This document shows, piece after piece, positions 30,459-40,935 of a DNA stretch of 64,000 nt (position 1 is its first letter; each line of letters opens with the position of its first letter). Source of the stretch: Lysobacter sp. (GTDB taxonomy: Bacteria > Pseudomonadota > Gammaproteobacteria > Xanthomonadales > Xanthomonadaceae); NCBI GenBank assembly GCA_019634715.1, contig JAHCAU010000001.1:500383-564382 (forward strand), given 5' to 3'. Made by a program: the position numbers and the translations under genes. The notes beneath the pieces are model-generated. The model was not told the origin of the DNA, searched no databases, and saw nothing but the letters and a program-made list of their open reading frames with translations.

Positions 30459-33023
30459 ATGGATTCGTTCGACCCACATCCCGCCGCGACGCACGCGATG
30501 GATCGCGATGCCGCAGAGCCTGCGCTTGCCGCCTGTCGCGCGCACAAGTTCGGCGGCAGCAGCGTCGCCGATGCGGAACGCTTCCGGCATGTCGCCGCGC
30601 TGGTGCAGGACTCGCCCGCGCCGCGCGCGGTGGTCGTGTCCGCGATGCAGGGCGTCACCGATGCGCTGACCGCGCTGGCACGCATCGCCGGGGACGGCGG
30701 CGAATGGCAGGACGCCTGGTCGAAGCTGCGCGACCGCCATTTCAGCGAGGCCCTGCGCCTCGACGCGGAAGCGAAACACGGCCTGATCGGCTGGCTGGAC
30801 AACGAATTCTCTGCGTTTTCCGAACTGCTCGACGCCATCGCCGCGCGCGTCGGGCTGCAGACGCACGAACTCGCGCAGATACAGGGCATGGGCGAAGTCT
30901 GGTCGTCGCGGCTGATGCAGGCCGCGCTCGGCGGTGAAGCCGCGGGCTGGGCGCGCTTGGACGCGCGCGAGGTGCTGGTGGTGCATCCGGGCGAACTCGG
31001 CGTCGCGGTCGACTGGCACGAAACCCGAAAACGCTTCGCCGCCTGGCGCATCGCCCATCCGCAGCGCGATGTCGTCGTCACCGGTTTCGTCGCGCGCGAT
31101 GCCGCAGGCCGCTGCGCCACGCTCGGCCGCAACGGCAGCGACTATTCCGGCGCGATCTTCGCGGTGCTGTTCGACGCGGAAGACCTGACGATCTGGACCG
31201 ATGTCGACGGCATACTCAGCGCCGATCCGCGCCTGGTGCCCGACGCGGTCTGCCTGCCCTCGATGTCCTATGCCGAAGCCTGCGAACTGGCGTATTTCGG
31301 CGCGAAAGTGCTGCACCCGCAGACGATGGCACCGGCGATGCAGGCCGGCCTGCCGATCCTGATCCGCAACTCGCGCAATCCGGCCGCGCCCGGCACGCGC
31401 ATCGCCGAGCGCAGCGAAGACTGCGCGCACGACCCGGCGCATTCCCCGGTGAAGGGCCTCAGCCTGGTCGGCGACATGGCCCTGCTCGAACTCAGCGGCG
31501 CCGGCCTGATCGGCGTGCCCGGCACCGCCGAGCGCATGTTCGCCGCGCTGCGCGAGGCCGGCGTGTCGGTGACCATGATTTCCCAGGGCTCAAGCGAACA
31601 CTCGATCTGCTGCGTGGTGCCGTCCGCGCATGCCGAGCGCGGCCGCGAGGCGGTGGAAGCCGCATTCGCCGAAGCGATCGGCGACGGCCAGGTCGAAGGC
31701 GTCGACACCACCCACGGCATCGCCGTGCTCGCCGCGGTCGGCGACGGCATGGTCGGCCAGCCCGGCATCTCCGCGCGACTGTTCGACGGCCTGGCGCAGG
31801 CGCGCGTGAACATCCGCGCGATCGCGCAGGGCGCGAGCGAACGCAACATTTCGGTCGCCGTCGCCGCCGAGCACGCCGTGCGCGGGCTGCGCGCGGCGCA
31901 CAGCGCCTTCTGGTTGTCCCCGGCGACGCTGTCGGTCGGCGTGATCGGCCCCGGCAACGTCGGTCGCGCCCTGCTCGCGCAATTCGCCGATGCGCTGCCG
32001 CGCTTCGCCAATGCCAGCAAGCGCGAACACCGCCTCGACCTGCGCCTGCGCGCGGTCGCGAGCAGCCAGCGGATGCTGTTGTCGAATGCGGCACTGGATC
32101 CGGCCTCGGCTGCGGCCACGCTGGCGGATACGGGCGAAGCGCTCGACCTCGACCGCTTCGCCGCGCACGTGCGCTCCGAGCACCTGCCGCACGCGCTGAT
32201 CGTCGACTGCAGCGGCAGCGACGCGGTCGCCGCACGCTATCCCGAGTGGCTGGCGATGGGCATCCATGTCGTCACCCCGAGCAAGCACGCCGGCAGCGGC
32301 GACTGGCAGCGCTATCGCGCGATCCGCGAGGCCGAGCAGCGCGGCGGCCTGTTCCGCTACGAGGCCACGGTCGGCGCCGGCCTGCCGGTGATCCAGACCC
32401 TGCGCTCGCTGCTCGACACCGGCGACACGCTCACCGGCATCGAAGGCGTGCTCTCGGGCACGCTGGCTTGGCTGTTCAACCGCTACGACGGCAGCGTACC
32501 GTTCTCGCAGCTCGTCGCCGAAGCGAAAGCGCTGGGCTACACCGAACCCGATCCGCGCGACGACCTCAGCGGCACCGATGTCGCGCGCAAGCTGGTGATC
32601 CTGGCGCGCGAAGCCGGCGCGACGCTGTCGCTGGCCGATGTCGAGATCGAAAGCCTGGTCCCCGCGCACCTGCAGCCCGTCTCGCGCGACGAGTTCCTCG
32701 ACCGCCTGCACGAACTCGATGCACCGATGCAGGCGCGCCTCGACGCCGCCCGCGCCCAGGGCGGCAGCCTGCGCTATCTCGCCCGGCTCGACAGCGAAGG
32801 CCGCGCCCGCGTCGGCCTGGCCACGCCCGAAGCCGGTCACGCCAGCCTGAGCAGCCGCCTCACCGACAACCTCATCCAGTTCCGGACCCGCCGCTACGCG
32901 CACAACCCGCTGGTGGTGCAGGGTCCGGGCGCCGGTGCCGACGTCACCGCCGCGGGCGTGTTCGGCGATATCCTCGCCATCGCCAGCACCCTCGGCGCCC
33001 GCCATCCGGGAGCCCACGCATGA
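30459..33023 (+). CDS. thrA: Bifunctional aspartokinase I / homoserine dehydrogenase I
   Basis: This 854-residue fusion catalyses the first and third steps of the aspartate pathway. The aspartokinase half starts at [13 protein letters not shown] (residues 30-42) and includes [13 protein letters not shown] and [18 protein letters not shown]-type regulatory segments lie in the middle ([38 protein letters not shown]). The homoserine dehydrogenase half begins near residue 491 with the Rossmann motif [14 protein letters not shown] and contains [20 protein letters not shown]. An AGGAG site lies seven bases upstream. It is under the thr attenuator and overlaps thrB (ATGA). Confidence 0.97.
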   Translation: MDSFDPHPAATHAMDRDAAEPALAACRAHKFGGSSVADAERFRHVAALVQDSPAPRAVVVSAMQGVTDALTALARIAGDGGEWQDAWSKLRDRHFSEALRLDAEAKHGLIGWLDNEFSAFSELLDAIAARVGLQTHELAQIQGMGEVWSSRLMQAALGGEAAGWARLDAREVLVVHPGELGVAVDWHETRKRFAAWRIAHPQRDVVVTGFVARDAAGRCATLGRNGSDYSGAIFAVLFDAEDLTIWTDVDGILSADPRLVPDAVCLPSMSYAEACELAYFGAKVLHPQTMAPAMQAGLPILIRNSRNPAAPGTRIAERSEDCAHDPAHSPVKGLSLVGDMALLELSGAGLIGVPGTAERMFAALREAGVSVTMISQGSSEHSICCVVPSAHAERGREAVEAAFAEAIGDGQVEGVDTTHGIAVLAAVGDGMVGQPGISARLFDGLAQARVNIRAIAQGASERNISVAVAAEHAVRGLRAAHSAFWLSPATLSVGVIGPGNVGRALLAQFADALPRFANASKREHRLDLRLRAVASSQRMLLSNAALDPASAAATLADTGEALDLDRFAAHVRSEHLPHALIVDCSGSDAVAARYPEWLAMGIHVVTPSKHAGSGDWQRYRAIREAEQRGGLFRYEATVGAGLPVIQTLRSLLDTGDTLTGIEGVLSGTLAWLFNRYDGSVPFSQLVAEAKALGYTEPDPRDDLSGTDVARKLVILAREAGATLSLADVEIESLVPAHLQPVSRDEFLDRLHELDAPMQARLDAARAQGGSLRYLARLDSEGRARVGLATPEAGHASLSSRLTDNLIQFRTRRYAHNPLVVQGPGAGADVTAAGVFGDILAIASTLGARHPGAHA

Positions 33024-33994
33024 ATTCGCCCTTTGCCATGAATGCACCGCAATCTCCAGCCGCCGGCATCGCCGTGCGCGCGTTCGCACCCGCCAGCGTC
33101 GGCAACATCGGCGTCGGTTTCGACCTGCTCGGCCACGCCATCGACGGCCCCCGCGACATCGCCAGCGTCCGCCGCATCGACGAACCGACGGTGCGCATCC
33201 GCGCGATCCGCGGCGACGTGCCCGGCGCCGACAGCCTGCCGCTGGAGGCCGAGCGCAACACCGCCGGCCGCGCGCTGATCGCACTGCGCGAGGCGCTGTC
33301 GCTGCCCTTCGGCTTCGAGGTCGAACTGGAGAAAGGCATTCCCCTGGGCTCCGGCCTCGGCGGTTCGGCGGCCTCGTGCGTCGCCGCGCTGGTCGCCGCG
33401 AACGCGCTGCTCGACGCCCCGCTGTCGCGCGAGGCGCTGTATCCCTTCGCGTTGCAGGGCGAGGCCGTCGCCAGCGGCAGCCTGCATGGCGACAACGTCG
33501 CGCCGATGCTGCTCGGCGGCGTGGTGCTGGCGCCGGTGCACCGGATGATCGCGCTGGCCGTGCCCGACTGGCTGCACTGCGTGGTCGTGCATCCCGACCA
33601 GGTGCTGGAGACCCGCCGCGCGCGCGCTGCACTGGCCGAACCCTATCCGCTGTCGCAGCTGGTCCACCAGACTTCGCATCTGGCGCTGTTCCTCACCGGC
33701 CTGCAGCGCGGCGATGCGCAGCTGATCCGCGAAGGCCTGGTCGACGTGCTGGTCGAACCGCGCCGCGCGCCGTTGATTCCCGGCTTCGCGCAGGTGAAGC
33801 AGGCCGCGCTCGACCACGGCGCGCTCGGCGCGAGCATTTCCGGCGCCGGCCCCAGCGTGTTCGCCTGGTTCGCATCCAGGGCGGAGGCAGAGGCTGCCGC
33901 ACCGGCGATGCGCGATGCCTTCGTCTCGGCGGGCTACGACGCACGCGCCCATGTCTCTCCGGTCGCCGGTCCGCGCGCGGAGGTGCTGTCGTGA
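33020..33994 (+). CDS. thrB: Homoserine kinase
   Basis: This GHMP-family kinase phosphorylates homoserine. It has 324 residues, with the ATP-binding motif [18 protein letters not shown] at about 107-124, the N-terminal [20 protein letters not shown], and the C-terminal [15 protein letters not shown]. The start overlaps the thrA stop (ATGA) and the end overlaps the thrC GTG start. Length and order are typical of thrABC. Confidence 0.96.
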   Translation: MNSPFAMNAPQSPAAGIAVRAFAPASVGNIGVGFDLLGHAIDGPRDIASVRRIDEPTVRIRAIRGDVPGADSLPLEAERNTAGRALIALREALSLPFGFEVELEKGIPLGSGLGGSAASCVAALVAANALLDAPLSREALYPFALQGEAVASGSLHGDNVAPMLLGGVVLAPVHRMIALAVPDWLHCVVVHPDQVLETRRARAALAEPYPLSQLVHQTSHLALFLTGLQRGDAQLIREGLVDVLVEPRRAPLIPGFAQVKQAALDHGALGASISGAGPSVFAWFASRAEAEAAAPAMRDAFVSAGYDARAHVSPVAGPRAEVLS

Positions 33995-35361
33995 ATGCGC
34001 ACCTGTCCTTCGTGAGCACCCGCCACGGCACCGCGCCGACACCGATCGACGACGCGCTGATCGCCGGCCTCGCGCCCGACGGCGGCCTGTACGTGCCCGA
34101 GCGCATCCTGCAGCTGACGCTGCCTGCGAAACCACCGGCGACGCTGGCCGACACCGCGGCCTGGGTGCTGGCCCCGTATTTCGCCGGCTCGGTGCTGCGC
34201 GACGCGCTGCCTGCGCTGTGCGCGCGGGCCTACGATTTCGACGCGCCGCTGGTGCCTTTGAAGGGTCCGCAGCACGACGGCCGCGACCATGTGCTGGAGC
34301 TGTTCCACGGCCCGACCGCCGCGTTCAAGGACTACGCCGCACGCTTCCTCGCCGAGGCGCTGGGCGCGCTGCGCACCGCGCGCGGCGACAGCGATCCGAC
34401 CACGATCCTGGTCGCCACCTCGGGCGACACCGGCGCCGCGGTGGCCGGCGCCTTCCATCGCCGCCCCGGCTTCGAAGTGGTGATCCTCTATCCCGAGGGC
34501 CGCGTGTCGCCGCGCCAGGCGCATGGTCTGGAGTGCTGGGGCGACAACGTGCGCACCTTCCGCGTCGCCGGCACCTTCGACGACTGCCAGCGCATGGCCA
34601 AGGCCGCGCTGGCCGACCGCGACCTGCGCGAGAAGCGCGCGCTGACCTCGGCCAACAGCATCAGCCTCGGCCGCCTGCTGCCGCAGGTGGCGTACTACGC
34701 GCACACCGCGCTGCGCCATCGGCAGGCGCACGGCGAAGCGCTGAACCTGATCGTGCCCACCGGGAACCTCGGCAACGCGGCGGCGGCATGGCTGGCCCGG
34801 CGCATGGGCCTGCCGATCGGCGACATCGTGCTCGCCACCAACGCCAACGACGTGCTGCCGCGCTACTTCGCCGGCGCGCCCTACGCACCGCAGGCCACCC
34901 GCGCGACCCTGGCCAACGCGATGGATGTCGGGGCGCCGAGCAATTTCGAGCGGCTCACGCACTGGCTGGGCGACGACAAGTCGCTGCGTGCCAGCCTGCG
35001 CGCCTATGCGGTGGACGACGAGGTGATCCGCAGGACGATTGCCACTGCGCCCGAGCGCCACGGCATCGTCGCCTGCCCGCACACCGCCTGCGCGCTGCAC
35101 GTGCTGGACATCCTGCGCCTGCAGGGCAACCAGCGCGCGTGGAGCGTGGTCGCGACCGCGCATCCGGCGAAGTTCGAGACCATCGTCGAGCCGCTGGTCG
35201 GGCATGCGGTGGCGCCACCGCCCGCGCTCGCCGCCTGCCTCGCACGCCCCGCGCACGGCGAGCCGCTGCGCGCCGACGACGAAGCGCTCAAGGCGACCTT
35301 GCTGGCCACGCGCGCGCCGGCCCGCGCCACGGCGCGCCGCGCCGCCGCCATCCACGACTGA
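33991..35361 (+). CDS. thrC: Threonine synthase
   Basis: This PLP enzyme converts homoserine phosphate to threonine. The 456 residues contain the PLP lysine in [17 protein letters not shown] (K113), [14 protein letters not shown], and [19 protein letters not shown]. The start is GTG at 33991, which overlaps the thrB stop; the ATG at 33995 is out of frame. It is the last gene of the operon. Confidence 0.96.
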   Translation: MNAHLSFVSTRHGTAPTPIDDALIAGLAPDGGLYVPERILQLTLPAKPPATLADTAAWVLAPYFAGSVLRDALPALCARAYDFDAPLVPLKGPQHDGRDHVLELFHGPTAAFKDYAARFLAEALGALRTARGDSDPTTILVATSGDTGAAVAGAFHRRPGFEVVILYPEGRVSPRQAHGLECWGDNVRTFRVAGTFDDCQRMAKAALADRDLREKRALTSANSISLGRLLPQVAYYAHTALRHRQAHGEALNLIVPTGNLGNAAAAWLARRMGLPIGDIVLATNANDVLPRYFAGAPYAPQATRATLANAMDVGAPSNFERLTHWLGDDKSLRASLRAYAVDDEVIRRTIATAPERHGIVACPHTACALHVLDILRLQGNQRAWSVVATAHPAKFETIVEPLVGHAVAPPPALAACLARPAHGEPLRADDEALKATLLATRAPARATARRAAAIHD

Positions 35362-35814
35362 CCCCGCCTCGACATCGGTGCCAACGACGCCCGCGTCCTC
35401 CGACGGCGCGGGCGCCGCTGTCTCGGGACGCCGTTCGCCGAGGCCGCTTTCGCGCAGATCGCGCACGCCATTGCCTCGAAATCCAGATGTCCTCATGGAC
35501 ATTCCAATGCGGTCGAGGATCGCGCTTCCGTCATGGTTTTCCTGCGTACGCCTGCGCGCGGCCCGCGCATGCTGCGGGACAGCAGCATGCGTATCTCCAT
35601 GGATAGAAAGGCTATTCCGGGGACAGGCCGCCGCGGGGCTCCGTGATCGCATCGTTCGCCGCCGATGCTGGCCGCCACACTGCGCGGCACGCCCGTGCTG
35701 CGCCGCAAATTGACACCGGTGGTCAAAACTCGTCGACTGCGCGGGCCGATGGCGCATCCGCGAATCGGCAGCGGAACAGGGACTCCCTCATCTCATTCCA
35801 GCAAGGAGACGCAC
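35362..35814. other. Intergenic region between thrC and the pectate lyase gene
   Basis: No gene is supported in these 453 bases. Near 35390-35420 a GC-rich inverted repeat (GCCCGCGTC with GACGGCGCGGGC) might terminate the thr operon. The right half should hold the pectate lyase promoter and the operator-like repeat at 35710-35726. Confidence 0.4.
35710..35726 (+). promoter_or_regulatory. Operator-like inverted repeat upstream of the pectate lyase gene
   Basis: TTGACACCGGTGGTCAA has TTGAC/GTCAA arms around a CCGG centre. It is the shape of operators bound by LacI-type sugar regulators, although one extra base breaks perfect symmetry. It lies about 90 bases upstream of the lyase start. Its first six bases also equal a consensus -35 box. 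Confidence 0.3.
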
Positions 35815-36918
35815 ATGCATGCACACCCCGCCGCCCTCGCGGGCCGCAGTCCCGTCCTGGCCGGCCTCGCCGCCCTCCTCGGCCTCGCCTTCGCCACGCA
35901 CAGCCACGCCCAGGCCATGGGCTATGCCGCAGGCACCACCGGCGGCGGCAGCCGCACGCCCGTCAACGTCAGCACGCCCGAGCAGATGCGCGCGGCGATC
36001 AATGCGTACAGCGGCACGGGCGGTCTGGTGCTGAGCTACACCGGCCGCTTCAACTACAGCAGCATCACCGATGTCTGCGCGCAGTGGCAGAAGCCGGCCA
36101 ACGTGGTGGAAATCAAGGACAAGAGCGACATCACCATCCTCGGCGCGGCCGGCTCCTCGGCGAACTTCGGCATCTTCATCGTCGGCAATTCGAAGAACAT
36201 CATCGTCCGCAACATGACCATCGGCCTGCTGCCCGGCGGCGAGGGCGCGGACACCATCACCGTCGAAGGCCGCGGCAGCGGGCGCATCCCGTCGAAGATC
36301 TGGATCGACCACAACACCATCTTCGCCTCGCTGACCAAGTGCCCGGGCGCCGGCGACGCCAGCTTCGACGGCGGCATCGACATCAAGCGTGGCGCGTTCA
36401 ACGTCACCGTCTCGTACAACCACATCCACACCTACCAGAAGGTCGCGCTCAACGGCCACAGCGACAGCTCGACCGAGCACAGCGCCGCGCGCACGACCTA
36501 CTACCGCAACCGCTTCGAGAACGTGCAATCGCGCCTGCCGCTGCAGCGCTTCGGCCTGAGCCACATGGCCAACAACTACTTCGGCAACGTCTCGACCTCG
36601 GGCATCAACGTGCGGATGGGCGGCGTGTCGCTGATCGAAGCGAACCATTTCGAGAACGTCGCCAACCCGGTGACCTCGCGCGACAGTTCGCAGATCGGCT
36701 ACTGGGACCTGCGCAACAACCTCGTCGGCACGGGCATCACCTGGACCTCACCCGGCAGCGGCGGCGTCAATGCCACGAACTGGCAGACCACGCGGACGTT
36801 CCCGGAAGCCCTGCCCTACAGCCTGCAGATCGCCCCGGCCGCGAAGGTGAAGTGCATCGTGTTCAGCACCGCTGGCGCCAACACCAACCTGGCGACCGCC
36901 GCGCCGCAGTGCGGCTGA
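35815..36918 (+). CDS. Secreted pectate lyase, polysaccharide lyase family 1
   Basis: The enzyme cleaves polygalacturonate by beta-elimination outside the cell. It has 367 residues with a signal peptide of about 33 residues ending SHAQA. The parallel beta-helix region shows KSDITILGAAGSSANFG, NIIVRNMTIG, KIWIDHNTIF and the catalytic R-x-P-x-x-R motif as RLPLQR, followed by FGLSHMANNYFGN. AAGGAG precedes the ATG by six bases. It stands alone: no other pectin-use genes are nearby. PL1 assignment is firm; exact substrate preference is not readable. Confidence 0.92.
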   Translation: MHAHPAALAGRSPVLAGLAALLGLAFATHSHAQAMGYAAGTTGGGSRTPVNVSTPEQMRAAINAYSGTGGLVLSYTGRFNYSSITDVCAQWQKPANVVEIKDKSDITILGAAGSSANFGIFIVGNSKNIIVRNMTIGLLPGGEGADTITVEGRGSGRIPSKIWIDHNTIFASLTKCPGAGDASFDGGIDIKRGAFNVTVSYNHIHTYQKVALNGHSDSSTEHSAARTTYYRNRFENVQSRLPLQRFGLSHMANNYFGNVSTSGINVRMGGVSLIEANHFENVANPVTSRDSSQIGYWDLRNNLVGTGITWTSPGSGGVNATNWQTTRTFPEALPYSLQIAPAAKVKCIVFSTAGANTNLATAAPQCG

Positions 36919-37173
36919 TGTCGGGACGCGGAACGGCAGACGCCCCGCACGCGGGGTGCCTGCTTCGAGGCCTCGTCATGCATCGCGCCGGGGGCAGGCG
37001 CACTCGTGCCGGTGTCGGAACGCTCTCCGAAACCGATCAAGCAAACTGGATCAGGAACACCACCAGCGGCGTGGTCACGAACTGGAACGCGGCATCGGCT
37101 CGGCGCCGAGGCGATCGGCGACGGCGGCAGGCGTTTCCGATGCGGCAGGACGCCGCATCGGGCGCCCCTGCCG

Positions 37174-37632
37174 TCACGAACGCTGCGTTCCCGTCAGGTC
37201 TTCCGGGCGTTCGGCCACCCACCGGCTCCAGTACGACATCGCCAGCGCCAAACCTTCGGCACGCCGCAACTGCGTGCGCGTGATCGGCATGGCATCGACC
37301 CATTGCGCGGTCGCGACCGCCTCGAATTCGTCGGCGGCCGGCTCGCAGAAGCCCATGTACCAGTCGGAGAAGGCGCGCTCCTCGATCGGCGCATCCATCA
37401 GGATCTGGATGGAATGATGCAGGGGCGAACGCAGGATGCGGTCGCGCACGCGCTGCACGGACTGCTCCGGCCCCTCGAAATACTGGAAGAAGCGCCCGTG
37501 GTGGTGGAACAGCACGCCGCTCACGCCGACCTCGCGGTTGAAATCCCGCGCGCGGGTCAGCATCGCGTGCAGTTCGTCAGTGGACATCGGGAAACCCGTG
37601 CTGAGATAGACGATGCCGTGCAGGCCGCTCAT
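37174..37632 (-). CDS. BLUF-domain blue-light photoreceptor protein
   Basis: This short 152-residue protein is a single BLUF (FAD-binding blue-light) domain with a tail of about 50 residues. The signalling triad is present: Y9 in GIVYLSTG, N32 in ARDFNREVGVSGVLF, Q50 in RFFQYFEGP; W91 and M93 lie in FSDWYMGF. No output domain is fused, so it must act through a partner protein, as short BLUF proteins do. I prefer the ATG at 37632; a GTG 45 bases further upstream would add 15 unconserved residues. A Crp-type regulator gene lies upstream in the same direction, separated by about 160 bases. Confidence 0.9.
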   Translation of the reverse strand: MSGLHGIVYLSTGFPMSTDELHAMLTRARDFNREVGVSGVLFHHHGRFFQYFEGPEQSVQRVRDRILRSPLHHSIQILMDAPIEERAFSDWYMGFCEPAADEFEAVATAQWVDAMPITRTQLRRAEGLALAMSYWSRWVAERPEDLTGTQRS

Positions 37633-37791
37633 GCAGTGTTTCCCGCGAAGCGGGGCGGAACATGGGTCATGCGACACCTGCTTGCGGATTGATCGGGTTG
37701 CGCAGCCTATCCGGTTCGCGCACCGCGCGCATTGATCGCGCTTAATGCGACCGAAGTCCGGTGGCGTCTTCGGCGATGGGTCGCCGGGGCA

Positions 37792-38523
37792 TCAGCCTTG
37801 CGGAAACCACGAGATATCGATGCGGAAATGCCGGTCCTCGAAATCGACCTCGCGCTTCATGCCTGCCTCGTCGAGCAGTTCGATGTTGCGCCCGCGCCGG
37901 CGGATCGCACCGGACGCTTCCAGCTGCGACAGCGCGCGGCTGACGTAGACGTTGCTCAGCCCCACCGCATCGCCGATCACCGCCTGGGTCAGCGGCAGCT
38001 CGAAGCGCGCGCCGAGGTCGCGCCGGGTCACGCGCAGTCGCGACACCACTTCGAGCAGGAAATGCGCCACCCGCTCGCGCGCGCCCATGCGCCCGATCAC
38101 GCGGATGCGGTCGGCCAGCACCGCATGCTCGACCATGCCGATGCTGAAGAGCAGCGCGGCCAGCCGCGGCGCGCGCTCGAACACCTGGTCCAGCGCCTGC
38201 TTCGGGAACGGGCACAGCACGCCGCCGGTGGCGCTGGTCAGCGCCGCGCCGGTGCGCGCGAACGGAATCTCCGGCAAGCCGACGATGTCGCCGGGGTAAT
38301 GCAGGTGCAGCACCTGGCGCCGGCCGTCCGGCAGCAGCACGTGATCGTAGAACCAGCCAGCCCGCACCACGTACATGTGTTCCACGGCGCTGCCCGCCTC
38401 GCGCACCACCGCCCCCGTCGCCACCGCCTCCTCGGCCTCCTCCAGCCGCGCCAGCAGCGCCTTGTCCGCATCGGACAGGCGCAGGTGGTAACCGATCTTC
38501 TCGACGAGACAGCTGTTGCTCAT
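37792..38523 (-). CDS. Crp/Fnr-family transcriptional regulator
   Basis: The 243 residues comprise an N-terminal cyclic-nucleotide-binding-type beta-roll (about 25-125: GSAVEHMYVVRAGWFYDHVLLPDGRRQVLHLHYPGDIVGL) and a C-terminal helix-turn-helix (about 150-215: ARERVAHFLLEVVSRL, then LTQAVIGDAVGLSNVYVSRALSQLEASGAI). The Fnr cysteine cluster is absent, so direct oxygen sensing is unlikely. The conserved cAMP-contact arginine segment of Crp is also not evident, so the ligand is unknown. Confidence 0.9.
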   Translation of the reverse strand: MSNSCLVEKIGYHLRLSDADKALLARLEEAEEAVATGAVVREAGSAVEHMYVVRAGWFYDHVLLPDGRRQVLHLHYPGDIVGLPEIPFARTGAALTSATGGVLCPFPKQALDQVFERAPRLAALLFSIGMVEHAVLADRIRVIGRMGARERVAHFLLEVVSRLRVTRRDLGARFELPLTQAVIGDAVGLSNVYVSRALSQLEASGAIRRRGRNIELLDEAGMKREVDFEDRHFRIDISWFPQG

Positions 38524-38641
38524 GGCATCCCCTTTTCGCGCGACAGCATAGAGCGCGCGACGGAGGACGAATAGTCGGTATGCGGCGCGTGACCGTTGGG
38601 CGGCAGCAACGCTTTCGGCGAAGCACGGAGAGCGCTGTGGT

Positions 38642-39070
38642 CTACCCCGCGATATACCGCTGCAGCGAATCCAGCTCCACCCGCTGGTCCTCGATCACCG
38701 CCTTCACCAGGTCGCCGATCGAGACCACGCCGACCACCTCGTCGTCGTCGACCACCGGCAGGTGGCGGATGCGGCGCTCGGTCATCACCTGCATGCAGCG
38801 GTCGGAGGTATCGGCGGAGGTCGTCGTGAGCACGCGCGCGGTCATGATGTCGCGCACCGGCGTGTCGGCGGAGGAACGTCCCTGCAGCACGACCTTCCGC
38901 GCGTAGTCGCGTTCGGACAGGATGCCGACCAGTCTCGGGCCGTCCATCACCAGCACGGCGCCGATGTGCGCGTCGGCCATCAGGCGGATGGCATCGAGGA
39001 CGGGCGCCTCAGGCCGGATCGCATGGATCGCCGGGCTCTTGGCGTCCAGCAGCTGACGGACGGTACGCAT
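38642..39070 (-). CDS. CBS-pair domain protein
   Basis: The 142 residues are two CBS motifs: APVLDAIRLMADAHIGAVLVMDGPRLVGILSERDYARKV, then VRDIMTARVLTTTSADTSDRCMQVMTERRIRHLPVVDDDEVVGVVSIGDLVKAVI. Stand-alone CBS pairs bind adenine nucleotides and modulate partner proteins. A good AGGAG site lies upstream of the ATG, inside the end of the glycosyltransferase gene, with which it overlaps by 62 bases. Confidence 0.88.
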   Translation of the reverse strand: MRTVRQLLDAKSPAIHAIRPEAPVLDAIRLMADAHIGAVLVMDGPRLVGILSERDYARKVVLQGRSSADTPVRDIMTARVLTTTSADTSDRCMQVMTERRIRHLPVVDDDEVVGVVSIGDLVKAVIEDQRVELDSLQRYIAG

Positions 39071-40055
39071 GACGGCGCTCTCCTTCAGGGTCGACTGCCC
39101 CCGAGGATACTCCCGCCGCGGGCCGCCAGCGATCCACCAGGTACAGCGGCCGCTGCTTGGACTCCTCGTACAGCCGGCCGAGGTACTCGCCGATCATGCC
39201 CAGCGCCATCAGCTGCACGCCGCCCAGCAGCAGGATCACGGTCATCATGGTCGGCCAGCCGGCCACCGGGTCGCCCCAGAGCATCGCCTTGACCACGATC
39301 CACAGCGCATAGACGAAGGCCAGCAGCGCGGTCAGCACGCCCAGGTAGGTCGCCACCCGCAGCGGCGCGGTGGAAAAACTGGTCACGCCTTCCAGCGCGA
39401 AATTCCACAGCTTCCATGCATTGAACTTGCTGCGTCCGGCGACGCGGGCCTCGCGCCGATAGGGCACCGAGACCTGGTTGAAGCCGACCCAGCCGAACAG
39501 GCCCTTCATGAAACGATGGCGCTCGCGCAACTGGCGCAGGGCGTCGAGCGCCCGCGGCGACAGCAGGCGGAAGTCGCCGGTGTCGGTGGGAATGGGGGTT
39601 TTCGACAGGCGCTGCATCAGCCGGTAGAAGCCGTGCGCGGTCGCGCGCTTGAACCAGGTCTCGCCGTCGCGCTCGATGCGCGTGCCGTGCACATCGTCAT
39701 GGCCTTCGCGCCATTTCGCCACGAACTGCGGGATCAGCTCCGGCGGGTCCTGGCCGTCGGCATCGAGGATCACCGCGGCGCCGTCGACCACCCGGTCCAG
39801 ACCCGCGGTCAGCGCCGCCTCCTTGCCGAAGTTGCGGCTCAGGCGCAGCAGCGACACCCGCGGGTCGGCGGCGGCCAGATCGTCCAGTACCGCCCAGGTC
39901 CGGTCGCGGCTGCCGTCGTCCACGTACAGCACCCCGCCCTCCACGCCGTCGCCCGCCAGCGCGTCCAGCACCGCCGCGATGCGCGGGTGCAGGGCCGGCA
40001 GGGCATCCGCCTCGTTGTAGGCGGCGACGACGACGGTCAGGCGTTCGCGATACAT
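39009..40055 (-). CDS. Family 2 glycosyltransferase with two C-terminal membrane helices (GtrB/DPM-like)
   Basis: This 348-residue protein has a GT-A fold with VVVAAYNEADALPALHPRI, YVDDGSRDRTWAVL and ILDADGQDPPELIPQF (the DXD region), then GDFRLLSPRALDALRQLRERHRFMKGLFGWVG. Two membrane helices lie near residues 238-258 and 268-290. This is the pattern of GtrB/Dpm1-like enzymes that put a sugar on polyprenyl phosphate. The last 40 residues are Arg/Ala/Pro-rich and overlap the CBS gene. No flippase gene is adjacent. No ribosome-binding site is obvious before the ATG. Confidence 0.88.
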   Translation of the reverse strand: MYRERLTVVVAAYNEADALPALHPRIAAVLDALAGDGVEGGVLYVDDGSRDRTWAVLDDLAAADPRVSLLRLSRNFGKEAALTAGLDRVVDGAAVILDADGQDPPELIPQFVAKWREGHDDVHGTRIERDGETWFKRATAHGFYRLMQRLSKTPIPTDTGDFRLLSPRALDALRQLRERHRFMKGLFGWVGFNQVSVPYRREARVAGRSKFNAWKLWNFALEGVTSFSTAPLRVATYLGVLTALLAFVYALWIVVKAMLWGDPVAGWPTMMTVILLLGGVQLMALGMIGEYLGRLYEESKQRPLYLVDRWRPAAGVSSGAVDPEGERRHAYRPSAAGRQEPGDPCDPA

Positions 40056-40088
40056 ATATATGAGTGTACGCAGGCTCGGGGCCTGCCC

Positions 40089-40844
40089 TCAGTCGAAGGC
40101 CACGTAGGCCGGGCCGCCCAGGGCATGCATCTGGCGCTGGATCGCCCGGGTCCTGCGCTGGACGTAGGGACCGGGTTTCGCGGCGTCGTATCTGCGCGGA
40201 TTGGGCAGCACCGCCGCCAGGCGCGCGGCCTCGGCCGACCCCAGCGCCGACGCATCCTTGCCGAAGAACCTGCGCGACGCCGCCTGCGCCCCGTAGACGC
40301 CGTCGCCGTACTCGATCACGTTCATGTACACCTCCATGATCCGCGCCTTCGGCCACAATGCCTCGATCAGCACCGTGTACCAGGCTTCCAGCGCCTTGCG
40401 CACCCAGCTGCGGCCGCGCCACAGGAACAGGTTCTTCGCCAGCTGCTGGCTGATCGTGCTGCCGCCGCGCACCTTCCGGCCCTTGGCGTTGTTCGTGCGC
40501 GCCTTCTCGATCGCCTCGAAGTCGAAGCCATTGTGGGTGGGGAAACGCTGGTCCTCCGCCGCGACCAGCGCCAGCGGCAACTGCTTCGAGATCCGGTCGG
40601 CATCGCGCCAGTCGTAATGCAGGACGAAATCGTCCTCGCCACCGAAGAACGCTTCCATCTGCCGTTCGGCCATCATGGTCGAGAACGGCGGATCCACGAA
40701 GCGCAGGATCAGCACCTGCAGCACCGTGAACACCACGAACCACACCGGCAGCCAGAGCAGGCGGCGCCACCAGCGGCGACGCTTCGGCGGCACGGCCACG
40801 GCGACACCGGTCGCGGCATTGGAATCTGCGTCGATCCGCCCCAT
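40089..40844 (-). CDS. mtgA: Monofunctional biosynthetic peptidoglycan transglycosylase
   Basis: This membrane-anchored GT51 enzyme polymerises lipid II into glycan chains. From the chosen ATG it has 251 residues: a basic N-terminus, one helix at about 27-48, the catalytic glutamate in [16 protein letters not shown] (E97), then [16 protein letters not shown] and [24 protein letters not shown]. An in-frame ATG at 40919 would add 25 poorly conserved residues and nearly touch the divergent hslO start, so 40844 is preferred. No transpeptidase domain is fused. Confidence 0.94.
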   Translation of the reverse strand: MGRIDADSNAATGVAVAVPPKRRRWWRRLLWLPVWFVVFTVLQVLILRFVDPPFSTMMAERQMEAFFGGEDDFVLHYDWRDADRISKQLPLALVAAEDQRFPTHNGFDFEAIEKARTNNAKGRKVRGGSTISQQLAKNLFLWRGRSWVRKALEAWYTVLIEALWPKARIMEVYMNVIEYGDGVYGAQAASRRFFGKDASALGSAEAARLAAVLPNPRRYDAAKPGPYVQRRTRAIQRQMHALGGPAYVAFD

Positions 40845-40935
40845 CTTCCGCCGTCTCCCCGATTTCGCTCCCACCGCACGCGCGGCCACGGCATTATCCG
40901 TGAAAGCCGACGCCCGCATTCATCCCGGACCTGCC

